Source of the DNA: Candidatus Omnitrophota bacterium
GTDB lineage: Bacteria; Omnitrophota; Gorgyraeia; Velamenicoccales; JABMQK01
Length of the DNA: 6,222 nucleotides
Assembly: GCA_028712915.1 (NCBI GenBank)
Contig: JAQTPJ010000052.1
Span: 1 to 6,222, forward strand
Direction: 5' to 3'
Every line of letters begins with the position of its first letter. Position 1 is the first letter of the stretch. This document shows, one piece after another, positions 1 to 5,736 of the stretch. Position numbers and translations under genes: made by a program. Below the pieces are notes generated by a model. The model was not told where the DNA came from, made no database searches, and worked only from the letters and a program-made list of their open reading frames with translations.

Positions 1-1
1 A

Positions 2-493
2 AATCCAAGGTTAGTGGGCTTGGACAGCATGAATTACTGGATTAAACACCAAAAGAAGTCGTTGTTAAGGCTTTTAAAGAAAGTGGATATCTATGTAGCC
101 AATGACGCCGAGTCAAGAGAGCTTTCCGGTGAGGATAATCTGATTAAGGCGGCGAAGAGGCTGCGTTCTTTCGGCCCAAAAATGGTCGTGATAAAAAAGG
201 GAGAGCACGGCGTTATATTTTACTGCGATAAATTTATTTTTTCTTTGCCGGGTTATCCTGTGGCAAAGGTTGTCGACCCTACAGGCGCAGGCGATACATT
301 TGCCGGCGGGTTTATGGGTTATTTAGCCAAGGTAGATAAGGTCAATGAGCCTAACATAAGGAAGGCTTTGGCTTATGCTACGGTAATCGCTTCTTTTAAC
401 GTGGAAGGTTTTGGTTTGGATACCACAGCCAGATTAACCATGAAAGAAGTTAATAGAAGGTTGGATACTTTTAAAAGATACATTCACTTTTAG
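2..493 (+). CDS. PfkB/ribokinase-family kinase, C-terminal part (5' end outside window)
   Basis: The frame is open to the left edge, so this is the last 163 residues of a longer protein (full PfkB kinases are about 300 residues). The GTG at 14 is internal, not a start. Visible family marks are LDSMNYWI near the start of the fragment, a segment ending in VANDAESREL (the region where family members place substrate-domain contacts), VVIKKGEHG, and the PfkB signature DPTGAGDTFAGGF. In that signature the last Asp is the catalytic base and the Gly-rich turn forms the anion hole for ATP phosphates. The family phosphorylates sugars, nucleosides or related alcohols; the fragment does not reveal the substrate. 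It ends 12 bases before murI and probably belongs to the same operon. Family assignment is firm; any specific substrate would be a guess. Confidence 0.9.
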   Translation, partial: NPRLVGLDSMNYWIKHQKKSLLRLLKKVDIYVANDAESRELSGEDNLIKAAKRLRSFGPKMVVIKKGEHGVIFYCDKFIFSLPGYPVAKVVDPTGAGDTFAGGFMGYLAKVDKVNEPNIRKALAYATVIASFNVEGFGLDTTARLTMKEVNRRLDTFKRYIHF

Positions 494-505
494 GCAGAGA
501 GATTT

Positions 506-1300
506 ATGAATAAGCCAATTGGAGTATTTGATTCAGGGGTAGGAGGTTTAACCGTGGTAAAAGAACTGATGCGCCTTTTGCCAAGAGAAAGCATTGTCTA
601 TTTCGGAGATACAGCAAGAGTGCCTTATGGCACGAAATCAGCTGAGACAATCAGGAAATTTTCCCTGGAAAACATTTTATTTTTGTTAAAGAAAAACGTA
701 AAGCTCGTGGTGGTTGCCTGTAATACAGCTTCGAGTATTGCCTTGCCGCAAATCAAAAGGCATTTTAAGGTTCCCATAATCGGAGTTATCCTGCCGGGAG
801 TAAAAGAGGCGGTAGCGATTACCAAAAACAAGCGCATAGGCGTAATTGCCACGCGCGCGACGGTAAACAGCCAGTCCTACACCAAAGAAATAAAGGCGCT
901 CAACCCTAAAATAAAGGTATTCAGCGCTGCCTGCCCTTTGTTTGTGCCGTTGGCTGAAGAAGGATGGCTAAACGATAAAGTGACTTTTGACGTGGCCAGG
1001 AAATACCTTGAGCCGTTCAGAAAATATAAAATAGATACGTTGATTTTAGGCTGTACGCATTATCCTTTATTGAAAAGCGCCATCAATAAAGTTTTAGGCA
1101 AAGGCGTTACGCTGATAGATTCCGCAAAGCAGGTGGCCTGCGAGGTAAAACAGATTTTAGATGAGGATTGTTCCTGTTCGCAGGAGAAAAAGCCATCGCG
1201 CGAATTCTATGTCAGCGACGAGCCGGATAACTTCAGGGGCCTGGCGCAGCGTTTTCTGGGTTATAAATTAAACAAAGTTTATAAGGTGAATTGTGTTTAA
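506..1300 (+). CDS. murI: glutamate racemase
   Basis: Interconverts L- and D-glutamate in the cytoplasm, supplying D-Glu for the peptidoglycan stem peptide. The 264-residue length is normal for the family. The N-terminus IGVFDSGVGGLTVVKEL carries the conserved Asp9-Ser10. The two catalytic cysteines are visible as Cys72 in VVACNTASS and Cys183 in LILGCTHYPLL, with the partner His185. YFGDTARVPYG (residues 32-42) is a further MurI signature. The ATG at 506 gives the canonical start; its Shine-Dalgarno is weak (GAGAG about 499-501), so translation may depend partly on the upstream kinase gene ending 12 bases earlier. The last 8 bases overlap queD. A small odd point is the Cys-rich DCSCSQEKK stretch near residues 221-229, in a loop before the C-terminal FYVSDEPDNF motif. 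It is probably a variable surface loop. Confidence 0.97.
   Translation: MNKPIGVFDSGVGGLTVVKELMRLLPRESIVYFGDTARVPYGTKSAETIRKFSLENILFLLKKNVKLVVVACNTASSIALPQIKRHFKVPIIGVILPGVKEAVAITKNKRIGVIATRATVNSQSYTKEIKALNPKIKVFSAACPLFVPLAEEGWLNDKVTFDVARKYLEPFRKYKIDTLILGCTHYPLLKSAINKVLGKGVTLIDSAKQVACEVKQILDEDCSCSQEKKPSREFYVSDEPDNFRGLAQRFLGYKLNKVYKVNCV
1283..1289 (+). promoter_or_regulatory. Shine-Dalgarno for queD (supports GTG start)
   Basis: AAGGTGA lies 3 bases before the GTG at 1293, inside the last codons of murI. It supports the unusual GTG initiation codon and the 8-base overlap with murI, and indicates translational coupling. Spacing is slightly short but acceptable. Confidence 0.55.
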
Positions 1301-1661
1301 GATTTCCGTAAAAGAAGATTTTAGTTCTGCCCATAACCTCAGGGGTTATAAAGGAAAGTGTGAATCCCTGCACGGGCATAATTGGCAGGTAGAGGTGATT
1401 GTCTTTTCCAAAAAATTAGATAAAATCGGAATGGTTATGGATTTTAAGAAACTAAAGGAAATTGTGCATAAGTCTATAAAAGATTTAGACCACACATACC
1501 TTAATGACATAGCTTATTTTAAGAAAGTCAATCCTACTTCTGAGAACATAGCGAAATACATCTTCAATAAAATCAGCCCGCTTGTTAAAAAAGAATCGGT
1601 TGCGTTAAAAAGCGTCAGCGTCTGGGAAAGCCAGGACAGCAAAGCCACTTATTCCGCTTAA
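1293..1661 (+). CDS. queD: 6-carboxy-5,6,7,8-tetrahydropterin synthase
   Basis: Converts 7,8-dihydroneopterin triphosphate to 6-carboxytetrahydropterin, the first committed step toward preQ0/queuosine. The protein has 122 residues, normal for this T-fold enzyme. Zinc ligands are seen as His14 (SSAHNL) and His27/His29 (LHGHNW). Cys23 in GKCESLHGH is the catalytic cysteine that separates QueD from many plain PTPS enzymes. MVMDF (48-52), DLDHTYLN (64-71, with the acidic-His pair), PTSENIA (81-87) and the late Glu112 (VWES) complete the pattern. Translation starts at GTG inside the murI end, where AAGGTGA gives ribosome binding. The next gene begins one base after its stop. Adjacency to queC, queE and queF makes the queuosine role very likely, rather than a role in biopterin metabolism. 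Confidence 0.96.
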   Translation: MFKISVKEDFSSAHNLRGYKGKCESLHGHNWQVEVIVFSKKLDKIGMVMDFKKLKEIVHKSIKDLDHTYLNDIAYFKKVNPTSENIAKYIFNKISPLVKKESVALKSVSVWESQDSKATYSA

Positions 1662-1662
1662 G

Positions 1663-2313
1663 ATGAAGAAGGCAGTAACCCTACTTTCCGGTGGTTTGGA
1701 TTCGGCAACTACATTATTCTACGCCAAGAAAAAGGGCTACGAGGTTTATTGCCTGACATTCGATTACGGCCAGAGGCATAGAAAAGAGATAAAATCTGCT
1801 GTAAGCATTGCCAGGAGGGCAGGCTGTAAATATCAAATCATAAAGATTAAACTGCCCTGGAAAGGCTCGGCTCTTTTAGATAAAAGGATATCCATTCCTA
1901 AACGCGGAGCGTCGGGAATTCCTGTTACGTATGTCGCCGGCAGAAACACGATATTCTTAAGTTTCGCTTTGTCTTTCGCCGAGACAATAGGCGCGAGGGA
2001 TATATTCATAGGCGCGAACGCGGTCGATTTCTCGGGTTATCCTGATTGCCGTCCGGGATATTATAAGGTTTTTAATAAGCTTAGCAGGTTGGCTACGAAA
2101 ACCGGAGTAGAAGGCAAGGCAATAAAGATACATACGCCGTTGATTAATAAAACAAAGAAAGAAATAGTTTTATTGGCCAAGAAAATCAAGGTTCCTTTGG
2201 AATTAACCTGGTCTTGTTATCGCGGAACAGGAAAACCCTGCGGCGCATGCGACAGCTGCAGGCTGCGCAGCAAAGGTTTTAAACAGGCCAACATAAAGGA
2301 CCCCGCTATATAA
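1663..2313 (+). CDS. queC: 7-cyano-7-deazaguanine (preQ0) synthase
   Basis: ATP-dependent conversion of 7-carboxy-7-deazaguanine plus ammonia to preQ0. The protein is 216 residues, typical for QueC. The N-terminal PP-loop SGGLDS (9-14) binds ATP, and FDYGQRHRKE (33-42) follows as in the family. YVAGRNTIFLSFA (90-102) and GYPDCRPGYY (125-134) are QueC signatures. The zinc site appears intact with Cys185, Cys193, Cys196 and Cys199 in the SCYRGTG-KPCGACDSC region. ATG lies one base after the queD stop and I see no convincing Shine-Dalgarno, so reinitiation by ribosomes finishing queD is likely. The product acts on what QueE makes, although queE lies downstream. Confidence 0.97.
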   Translation: MKKAVTLLSGGLDSATTLFYAKKKGYEVYCLTFDYGQRHRKEIKSAVSIARRAGCKYQIIKIKLPWKGSALLDKRISIPKRGASGIPVTYVAGRNTIFLSFALSFAETIGARDIFIGANAVDFSGYPDCRPGYYKVFNKLSRLATKTGVEGKAIKIHTPLINKTKKEIVLLAKKIKVPLELTWSCYRGTGKPCGACDSCRLRSKGFKQANIKDPAI

Positions 2314-2314
2314 A

Positions 2315-2995
2315 ATGCCTAAAGCAAAAATTAATGACGTATTCGTAAGTATCCAAGGCGAAGGAAAATATATTTCTGAGCCGCAGTGTTTCATAAGGTT
2401 CTACGGCTGTAATTTAAATTGCGGTTTTTGCGACACGAAAATATCCGATTTCAAACAATATAGCTGCGAGGAATTGCTGGATGAATTAAAACGGGTTATC
2501 TCGGGCAGGGATATAAAAACAGTTTCGCTCACGGGCGGCGAGCCGTTACTGGAAAGGGATTTTCTGCTGGATTTTCTCCCTATGTTAAAGAGGCGAGGCT
2601 TTAAGGTTTACCTTGAGACTAACGGAGTGTTGCATAACGAGTTCTTTGATGTGATGGATAATGTTGATGTGATTGCTATGGATATAAAGTTACCGAGTTC
2701 CACCGGGCAAAAAGGTTTCTGGCGCGAACACGAGGAGTTTTTAAAGGCCGCCGCGAATAAAGACGTATTTGTGAAAATAATAGTTTGCATTAATACCACA
2801 TTAGATGATTTAAAGCAGGCTATAAAACTGGTCTCGGGGATAAATCCCAAGCTGACTATTGTTTTGCAGCCCAATTCGCAGCAATTAGGCGCGGAACTCG
2901 CCGCTAAATTACACGAATTTAAAAAATACTGCAGGCAGCACCTTTCAGACGTAAGGTCAATACCGCAGCTGCATAAGGCGATAGGAGTAAAATAG
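2315..2995 (+). CDS. queE: 7-carboxy-7-deazaguanine synthase (radical SAM)
   Basis: Radical-SAM ring contraction of 6-carboxytetrahydropterin to 7-carboxy-7-deazaguanine, with loss of ammonia. The 226-residue product has the substrate-side motif SIQGEG (12-17), then a [4Fe-4S] cluster motif of the classical CX3CX2C type at Cys32, Cys36 and Cys39 (GCNLNCGFCDT). TGGEPLL (73-79) is the SAM-binding GGE motif and ETNG (101-104) follows. The C-terminal VRSIPQLHKAIG is typical of QueE. The start is one base after queC; the nearest purine-rich tract (AAAGGA, 2295-2300) is 14 bases away, so coupling to queC is more likely than independent initiation. Its stop TAG shares its last G with the queF GTG. 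Confidence 0.97.
   Translation: MPKAKINDVFVSIQGEGKYISEPQCFIRFYGCNLNCGFCDTKISDFKQYSCEELLDELKRVISGRDIKTVSLTGGEPLLERDFLLDFLPMLKRRGFKVYLETNGVLHNEFFDVMDNVDVIAMDIKLPSSTGQKGFWREHEEFLKAAANKDVFVKIIVCINTTLDDLKQAIKLVSGINPKLTIVLQPNSQQLGAELAAKLHEFKKYCRQHLSDVRSIPQLHKAIGVK
2982..2987 (+). promoter_or_regulatory. Shine-Dalgarno for queF (supports GTG start)
   Basis: TAGGAG sits 7 bases before the GTG at 2995, within the end of queE. It supports GTG initiation with a one-base TAG/GTG overlap, a stop-start arrangement that favours coupled translation. Confidence 0.65.
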
Positions 2996-3390
2996 TGAAA
3001 AAGAAAACTTCCTACGAAGGCTTGCAAAAGAATATACGCAATATTAAAACTCCCAAGATTGATGTTTGGCAGAATCAATATCCGGATAAAGAAGAGATGG
3101 TTTGCCTGGAGACTAATGAATTGACCTGCATCTGCCCAAAGACAGGGCTGCCGGACTTTGCCAACATCATGATTCAGTATATGCCCAACAGGTTTTGCGT
3201 GGAGTTGAAGTCTTTTAAACTGTACTTGCATTCTTTTCGCAGCGTCGGTATTTTTCACGAGCACCTGACTAATAAAATCCTGGATGATTTTGTAAAGGCC
3301 TGCAAGCCGCGTTTTGCCAGGATTGAAATAGAAATGAATGTCCGCGGCGGGATAAAAACAACAGTTTCCAGAATATACAAATGTAGATAG
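2995..3390 (+). CDS. queF: NADPH-dependent preQ0 reductase, unimodular type
   Basis: Reduces the nitrile of preQ0 to the aminomethyl group of preQ1, the base that Tgt inserts into tRNA. The 131 residues place it with the short, single-domain (Bacillus YkvM-like) type rather than the tandem enterobacterial form. The thioimide-forming nucleophile is Cys47 in CPKTGLPDF, with the acid Asp54 in the same motif. The QueF motif follows as ELKSFKLYLHSFRS (70-83), then His88-Glu89 (FHEH), the expected substrate-binding pair. Cys45, two residues before the nucleophile, is an additional cysteine. It starts at GTG with a good TAGGAG upstream. It closes the que block and is followed by a hairpin spacer. 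Its presence means the pathway makes preQ1 (bacterial queuosine) rather than stopping at preQ0. Confidence 0.97.
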   Translation: MKKKTSYEGLQKNIRNIKTPKIDVWQNQYPDKEEMVCLETNELTCICPKTGLPDFANIMIQYMPNRFCVELKSFKLYLHSFRSVGIFHEHLTNKILDDFVKACKPRFARIEIEMNVRGGIKTTVSRIYKCR

Positions 3391-3396
3391 TTTAAC

Positions 3397-3414
3397 CCCG
3401 CACTCACGTGCGGG
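3397..3414 (+). terminator. GC-rich hairpin after queF, possible terminator
   Basis: A perfect 7-bp stem, CCCGCAC / GTGCGGG with a TCAC loop, begins 6 bases after the queF stop. It lacks a U tract (AAATATTATAAT follows), so it is not a canonical intrinsic terminator. It could stabilise the 3' end of the que mRNA or be part of a dispersed palindromic repeat. Confidence 0.35.
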
Positions 3415-3420
3415 AAATAT

Positions 3421-3426
3421 TATAAT
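3421..3426 (+). promoter_or_regulatory. TATAAT -10-like box before fumarase genes
   Basis: A perfect TATAAT lies between two hairpins, 38 bases before the fumarase alpha ATG. No TTGACA-like -35 is found at 16-18 bases upstream (that stretch is the first hairpin), and there is no TG extension. It is therefore a candidate promoter element only. Confidence 0.3.
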
Positions 3427-3431
3427 GGATA

Positions 3432-3451
3432 CCCCGTTCGTAAGAGCGGGG
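3432..3451 (+). promoter_or_regulatory. leader hairpin with GTAA loop touching the fumarase Shine-Dalgarno
   Basis: CCCCGTTC pairs with GAGCGGGG (8 bp, one G-T wobble) around GTAA, a GNRA-type tetraloop in RNA. The last two G of the stem are also the first bases of GGAGGAG (3450-3456), which lies 8 bases before the ATG at 3465 and is the strongest Shine-Dalgarno in the window. Folding would partly occupy the ribosome site while leaving its AGGAG core free. Confidence 0.5.
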
Positions 3452-3464
3452 AGGAGAATCAGCA

Positions 3465-4313
3465 ATGAAAATAATTAGGACAAGCACCGTAACGAAAGCG
3501 GTCAGCAGGCTTTGCATCGAGGCAAATATAAATTTACGAAAAGATGTTCTGGCCGCGCTTAAATCAGCCTGCCGCAGGGAAACAAATCCCAGGGCAAAGA
3601 ATTTCATAAGGGATATTATAAAAAACGCCTCGATTGCCAAAAGAAATAATATTGCAATCTGCCAGGATACAGGTTTACCCGTCGTATTCCTGGAAATAGG
3701 GCAGGGTATTCAATTTACGGGCGTGGATCTAAATAAGGCGGTTCAAAAAGGCATTGAGGCAGGTTATAAGAAGGCGGGTTTGCGTAATTCCATAGTAACG
3801 GATCCTGTATGCAGGAAAGGAAAACAGGTTTTTTCTCCCGGAATTATCCATACTGACCTGGTAAGCGGCAGTAGGCTGAAGATAACAGTTTTGCCAAAGG
3901 GTTTTGGTTGCGAAAATAAAAGCAGGCTGAAAATGTTTAATCCTACCGTTGATATCGCTGAAATAAAGGAATTCATAGTCGCTGCGGTTAGGGATGCCGG
4001 TCCGGACGCCTGCCCGCCGTATATCGTAGGCGTGGGCATAGGCGGCACAGCGGATTACGCGTGCCTGTTGGCAAAAAAGGCGCTGCTTAAAAAAGTTACC
4101 AGTTACGAGTTACCAGTTACGAGTTACGAAAGTAAATTAGAAAAGGATTTATTAAAAGAAATTAACAAACTAAATATCGGGCCAATGGGTTTAGGCGGAA
4201 AAATAACCGCTCTGGCTGTAAATATAGAAACCCAACCCACGCATATCGCGGGATTGCCCGTAGCGGTGAATATTTCTTGCCATGCCTTAAGAAGCGCGGC
4301 TGCATTATTATAG
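3465..4313 (+). CDS. fumA: class I fumarate hydratase, alpha subunit
   Basis: Iron-sulfur subunit of the two-subunit class I hydro-lyase that interconverts fumarate and L-malate. The 282 residues match the usual alpha subunit length. Three cysteines in the positions used by E. coli FumA for its [4Fe-4S] cluster are present: Cys66 in CQDTG (with the adjacent Asp68), Cys183 in DACPPY and Cys272 in NISCHALR. SPGIIHTDLVSGSRLKI, KGFGCENKSR, VGIGGTADYA and GPMGLGGK are further family blocks. A strong GGAGGAG precedes the ATG. Residues 211-222 are encoded by a tandem heptamer repeat, in the variable loop between the GGTADYA helix and the LEKDLL helix. L-tartrate dehydratase is a close relative and cannot be fully excluded; fumarase is favoured as the commoner role. 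The symbol means the alpha subunit, not the E. coli single-chain isozyme. Such enzymes are oxygen-sensitive, fitting an anaerobe. Confidence 0.93.
   Translation: MKIIRTSTVTKAVSRLCIEANINLRKDVLAALKSACRRETNPRAKNFIRDIIKNASIAKRNNIAICQDTGLPVVFLEIGQGIQFTGVDLNKAVQKGIEAGYKKAGLRNSIVTDPVCRKGKQVFSPGIIHTDLVSGSRLKITVLPKGFGCENKSRLKMFNPTVDIAEIKEFIVAAVRDAGPDACPPYIVGVGIGGTADYACLLAKKALLKKVTSYELPVTSYESKLEKDLLKEINKLNIGPMGLGGKITALAVNIETQPTHIAGLPVAVNISCHALRSAAALL
4094..4128 (+). repeat. five tandem heptamers AGTTACC/AGTTACG inside fumarase alpha
   Basis: Units are AGTTACC, AGTTACG, AGTTACC, AGTTACG, AGTTACG, directly abutting, with the last base alternating C/G in the first four. They encode VTSYELPVTSYE (residues 211-222), a visible duplication of VTSYE. 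The unit is 7 bases, so gain or loss of one or two copies would shift the frame, whereas three copies (21 bases) would keep it. Confidence 0.95.
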
Positions 4314-4320
4314 GGATAGT

Positions 4321-4848
4321 ATGAAGAGAATAAAAACACCATTAACAAGAGAAGGCATAAAGAATCTCAAGGCAGGAGAAAATGTTTTGCTTAGCGGAAC
4401 TATTTATACCGCCAGAGACCAGGCGCATAAAAGATTTGCAGAGGCGATCAAAAAGGGAGCTAAATTGCCCTTTGGGTTAAAAGGCGAGGTTATTTATTAT
4501 TGCGGACCCACAAATACGCCCAAGGGTAAAGTCATCGGCTCTTGTGGTCCGACTACGAGTTCGAGGATGGATAAGTTTACGCCCGCCTTGCTTAAAAAAG
4601 GATTAACAGCGATGATTGGCAAAGGCGGCCGTTCAGAAGAAGTCATAAAAGCGGTTAGGAAATACGGAGCAGTGTATTTTTTGGCGCCGGCCGGATGCGG
4701 AGCGCTAATTGCGGAAAAAGTCAAAAGCGCAAAAATAGTCGCCTACAAAGATTTAGGCCCTGAGGCGGTCAGGAAATTAGAAGTAAAGGATTTTCCTCTA
4801 GTAGTTGGTATCGATATGAAAGGAGCGTCGGTTTATGGCAAGAAGTGA
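4321..4848 (+). CDS. fumB: class I fumarate hydratase, beta subunit
   Basis: Partner of the upstream alpha subunit; together they form the active site at the subunit interface. The protein has 175 residues, near the normal beta subunit size. [15 protein letters not shown] (24-38) is the hallmark block and contains an arginine that binds the dicarboxylate in characterised class I enzymes. GPTTSSRMD (76-84) and MIGKGG (98-103) supply the expected Thr/Arg and Lys of the substrate pocket. [13 protein letters not shown] and [13 protein letters not shown] close the chain. The ATG lies 7 bases after the alpha stop, with only a weak purine tract (AGGGA) between, so coupling is likely. The last 14 bases overlap rph. 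The name means the beta subunit, not the E. coli FumB isozyme. Confidence 0.93.
   Translation: MKRIKTPLTREGIKNLKAGENVLLSGTIYTARDQAHKRFAEAIKKGAKLPFGLKGEVIYYCGPTNTPKGKVIGSCGPTTSSRMDKFTPALLKKGLTAMIGKGGRSEEVIKAVRKYGAVYFLAPAGCGALIAEKVKSAKIVAYKDLGPEAVRKLEVKDFPLVVGIDMKGASVYGKK
4819..4825 (+). promoter_or_regulatory. Shine-Dalgarno for rph (supports the overlapping start)
   Basis: AAAGGAG is 9 bases before the ATG at 4835, within the beta subunit gene. It supports that start over the internal ATG at 4850, which would also remove the conserved RSDxR N-terminal residues. Confidence 0.7.
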
Positions 4849-5554
4849 TATGCGCGGGTTGGATAAATTACGTAAAGCAAATATTACCAGGAATTATATT
4901 AAATACGCCGAAGGTTCCTGCCTTATTGAATTAGGTAATACGCGGGTAATATGTACTGCCAGCGTGGAAGAAAGCGTCCCGCAGTTTTTGAAAGGTTCCC
5001 TTAGCGGATGGATAACCGCGGAATACGCGATGATACCGCGTTCGTGCCAGAAGAGAATCCAGCGCGAGAAAAGCTCGGGCAGGAGTTATGAGATACAGCG
5101 TTTAATTGGAAGAAGCCTGCGGGCGGTAGTGGATACAACGAGGCTTGGCGAGCGCACAATATGGATTGACTGCGACGTAATCCAGGCGGACGGCGGCACG
5201 CGCACAGCAAGCATTACCGGAAGTTTTATCGCCTTAGTCGACGCCCTGTATAAAATAAAAAAGAACGGCCTTATCAAAGGCATGCCCGTAAAAGATTACG
5301 TGGCGGCAACGAGCGTAGGGATTGTAGACGGGAACTTGCTTTTAGATTTGAATTACGAAGAAGACTCCAAGGCAGAAGTGGATATGAACATAGTTATGAC
5401 AGGCAAGGGAGAGTTGGTGGAAATCCAGGGGACAGCTGAACGTCAGCCGTTTAGCAGGGCCCAGATGGATAAGATGCTGGCGCTGGCGGAAAAAGGCATA
5501 AGCCAGCTGGTGGATATACAGAAAGAATGCGTGGCAAAGTATCTGGATTTATAA
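4835..5554 (+). CDS. rph: ribonuclease PH
   Basis: Phosphate-dependent 3'-5' exoribonuclease that trims tRNA precursors to the mature 3' end; it forms a hexameric ring in the cytoplasm. Its 239 residues match the family. The N-terminal block [11 protein letters not shown] is followed by [17 protein letters not shown] and [12 protein letters not shown]. Arg83 in the [13 protein letters not shown] region and GGTRT (120-124) correspond to the phosphate-binding residues of the Bacillus enzyme. [15 protein letters not shown] (171-185) carries the acidic metal-binding residues. The usual Gly of RxDGR is Met6 here. The start overlaps the fumarase beta gene by 14 bases, with AAAGGAG at good spacing. 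In many bacteria rph is next to rdgB, as here, but a 215-base element-bearing gap separates them. Confidence 0.97.
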   Translation: MARSDMRGLDKLRKANITRNYIKYAEGSCLIELGNTRVICTASVEESVPQFLKGSLSGWITAEYAMIPRSCQKRIQREKSSGRSYEIQRLIGRSLRAVVDTTRLGERTIWIDCDVIQADGGTRTASITGSFIALVDALYKIKKNGLIKGMPVKDYVAATSVGIVDGNLLLDLNYEEDSKAEVDMNIVMTGKGELVEIQGTAERQPFSRAQMDKMLALAEKGISQLVDIQKECVAKYLDL

Positions 5555-5575
5555 TCGTGCATATTTTGTGAGATA

Positions 5576-5736
5576 GGCTTCCAAGGTTGTGTTTTCACCG
5601 CACCGCTCGTCCCGCCCCAGCGCGGCGGGACTTCGCTCGGAAAAAATCCTTGCTCCTCGCCAATATTTTTATAGCGAGCTCGACCATGCTCGCTCGGATT
5701 TTTTACGTGCGGTTCAAATCACAACGCTTGTCAGCC
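5576..5736. repeat. folded inverted-repeat element between rph and rdgB
   Basis: The 215-base gap 5555-5769 is mostly one inverted-repeat structure. Left arm 5576-5603 and right arm 5707-5736 pair through GGCT/AGCC, CAAG/CTTG, GTTGTG/CACAAC and CCGCAC/GTGCGG with small mismatches. Inside are a GC-rich hairpin (5609-5631), a 9-bp stem AAAAAATCC (5641-5649) / GGATTTTTT (5696-5704), and within that a 7-bp hairpin AGCGAGC (5673-5679) / GCTCGCT (5688-5694). CGCTCG recurs at 5604, 5634 and 5691. The architecture resembles a MITE-like element or a multi-branched RNA; no transposase is present. I do not recognise a named family. The structure is seen directly; its nature is inference. Confidence 0.7.
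5609..5631. repeat. 8-bp GC hairpin inside the element
   Basis: GTCCCGCC (5609-5616) pairs perfectly with GGCGGGAC (5624-5631) around a 7-base loop. It could act as a transcription pause or RNA 3'-end stabiliser after rph, but no T run follows on the + strand. It is probably one branch of the larger element. Confidence 0.6.

Noticed and set aside
14..493. Taking the GTG at 14 as the start of a small 159-residue kinase-like gene
   Set aside because: The frame is open to the window edge with family-like residues before it, and the ATP-binding C-terminal half alone would not be a complete PfkB kinase.
494..505. preQ1 riboswitch or other leader for the que genes
   Set aside because: Only 12 bases separate the kinase gene from murI, and no gaps exist between murI and the que genes.
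3404..3640. Minus-strand frame over the hairpin spacer and start of fumarase alpha
   Set aside because: Antisense to a well-conserved gene, no recognisable motif and no ribosome site; a shadow frame.
4497..4724. Minus-strand frame within fumarase beta, and similar short antisense frames in murI, queC, fumarase alpha and rph
   Set aside because: All lie opposite conserved catalytic blocks, lack Shine-Dalgarno sequences and resemble no family.
5641..5704. Intrinsic terminator using the T run at 5699-5704
   Set aside because: The T run is part of a stem with AAAAAATCC and is not directly preceded by a stable GC hairpin followed by single-stranded U; the 7-bp hairpin ends at 5694 and GGA intervenes. 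Weak termination is possible but not supported enough to list.
5576..5736. Integron attC site
   Set aside because: The outer arms read GTTGTG...CACAAC, the reverse of the RYYYAAC...GTTRRRY layout of attC, and no integrase or cassette array is present.
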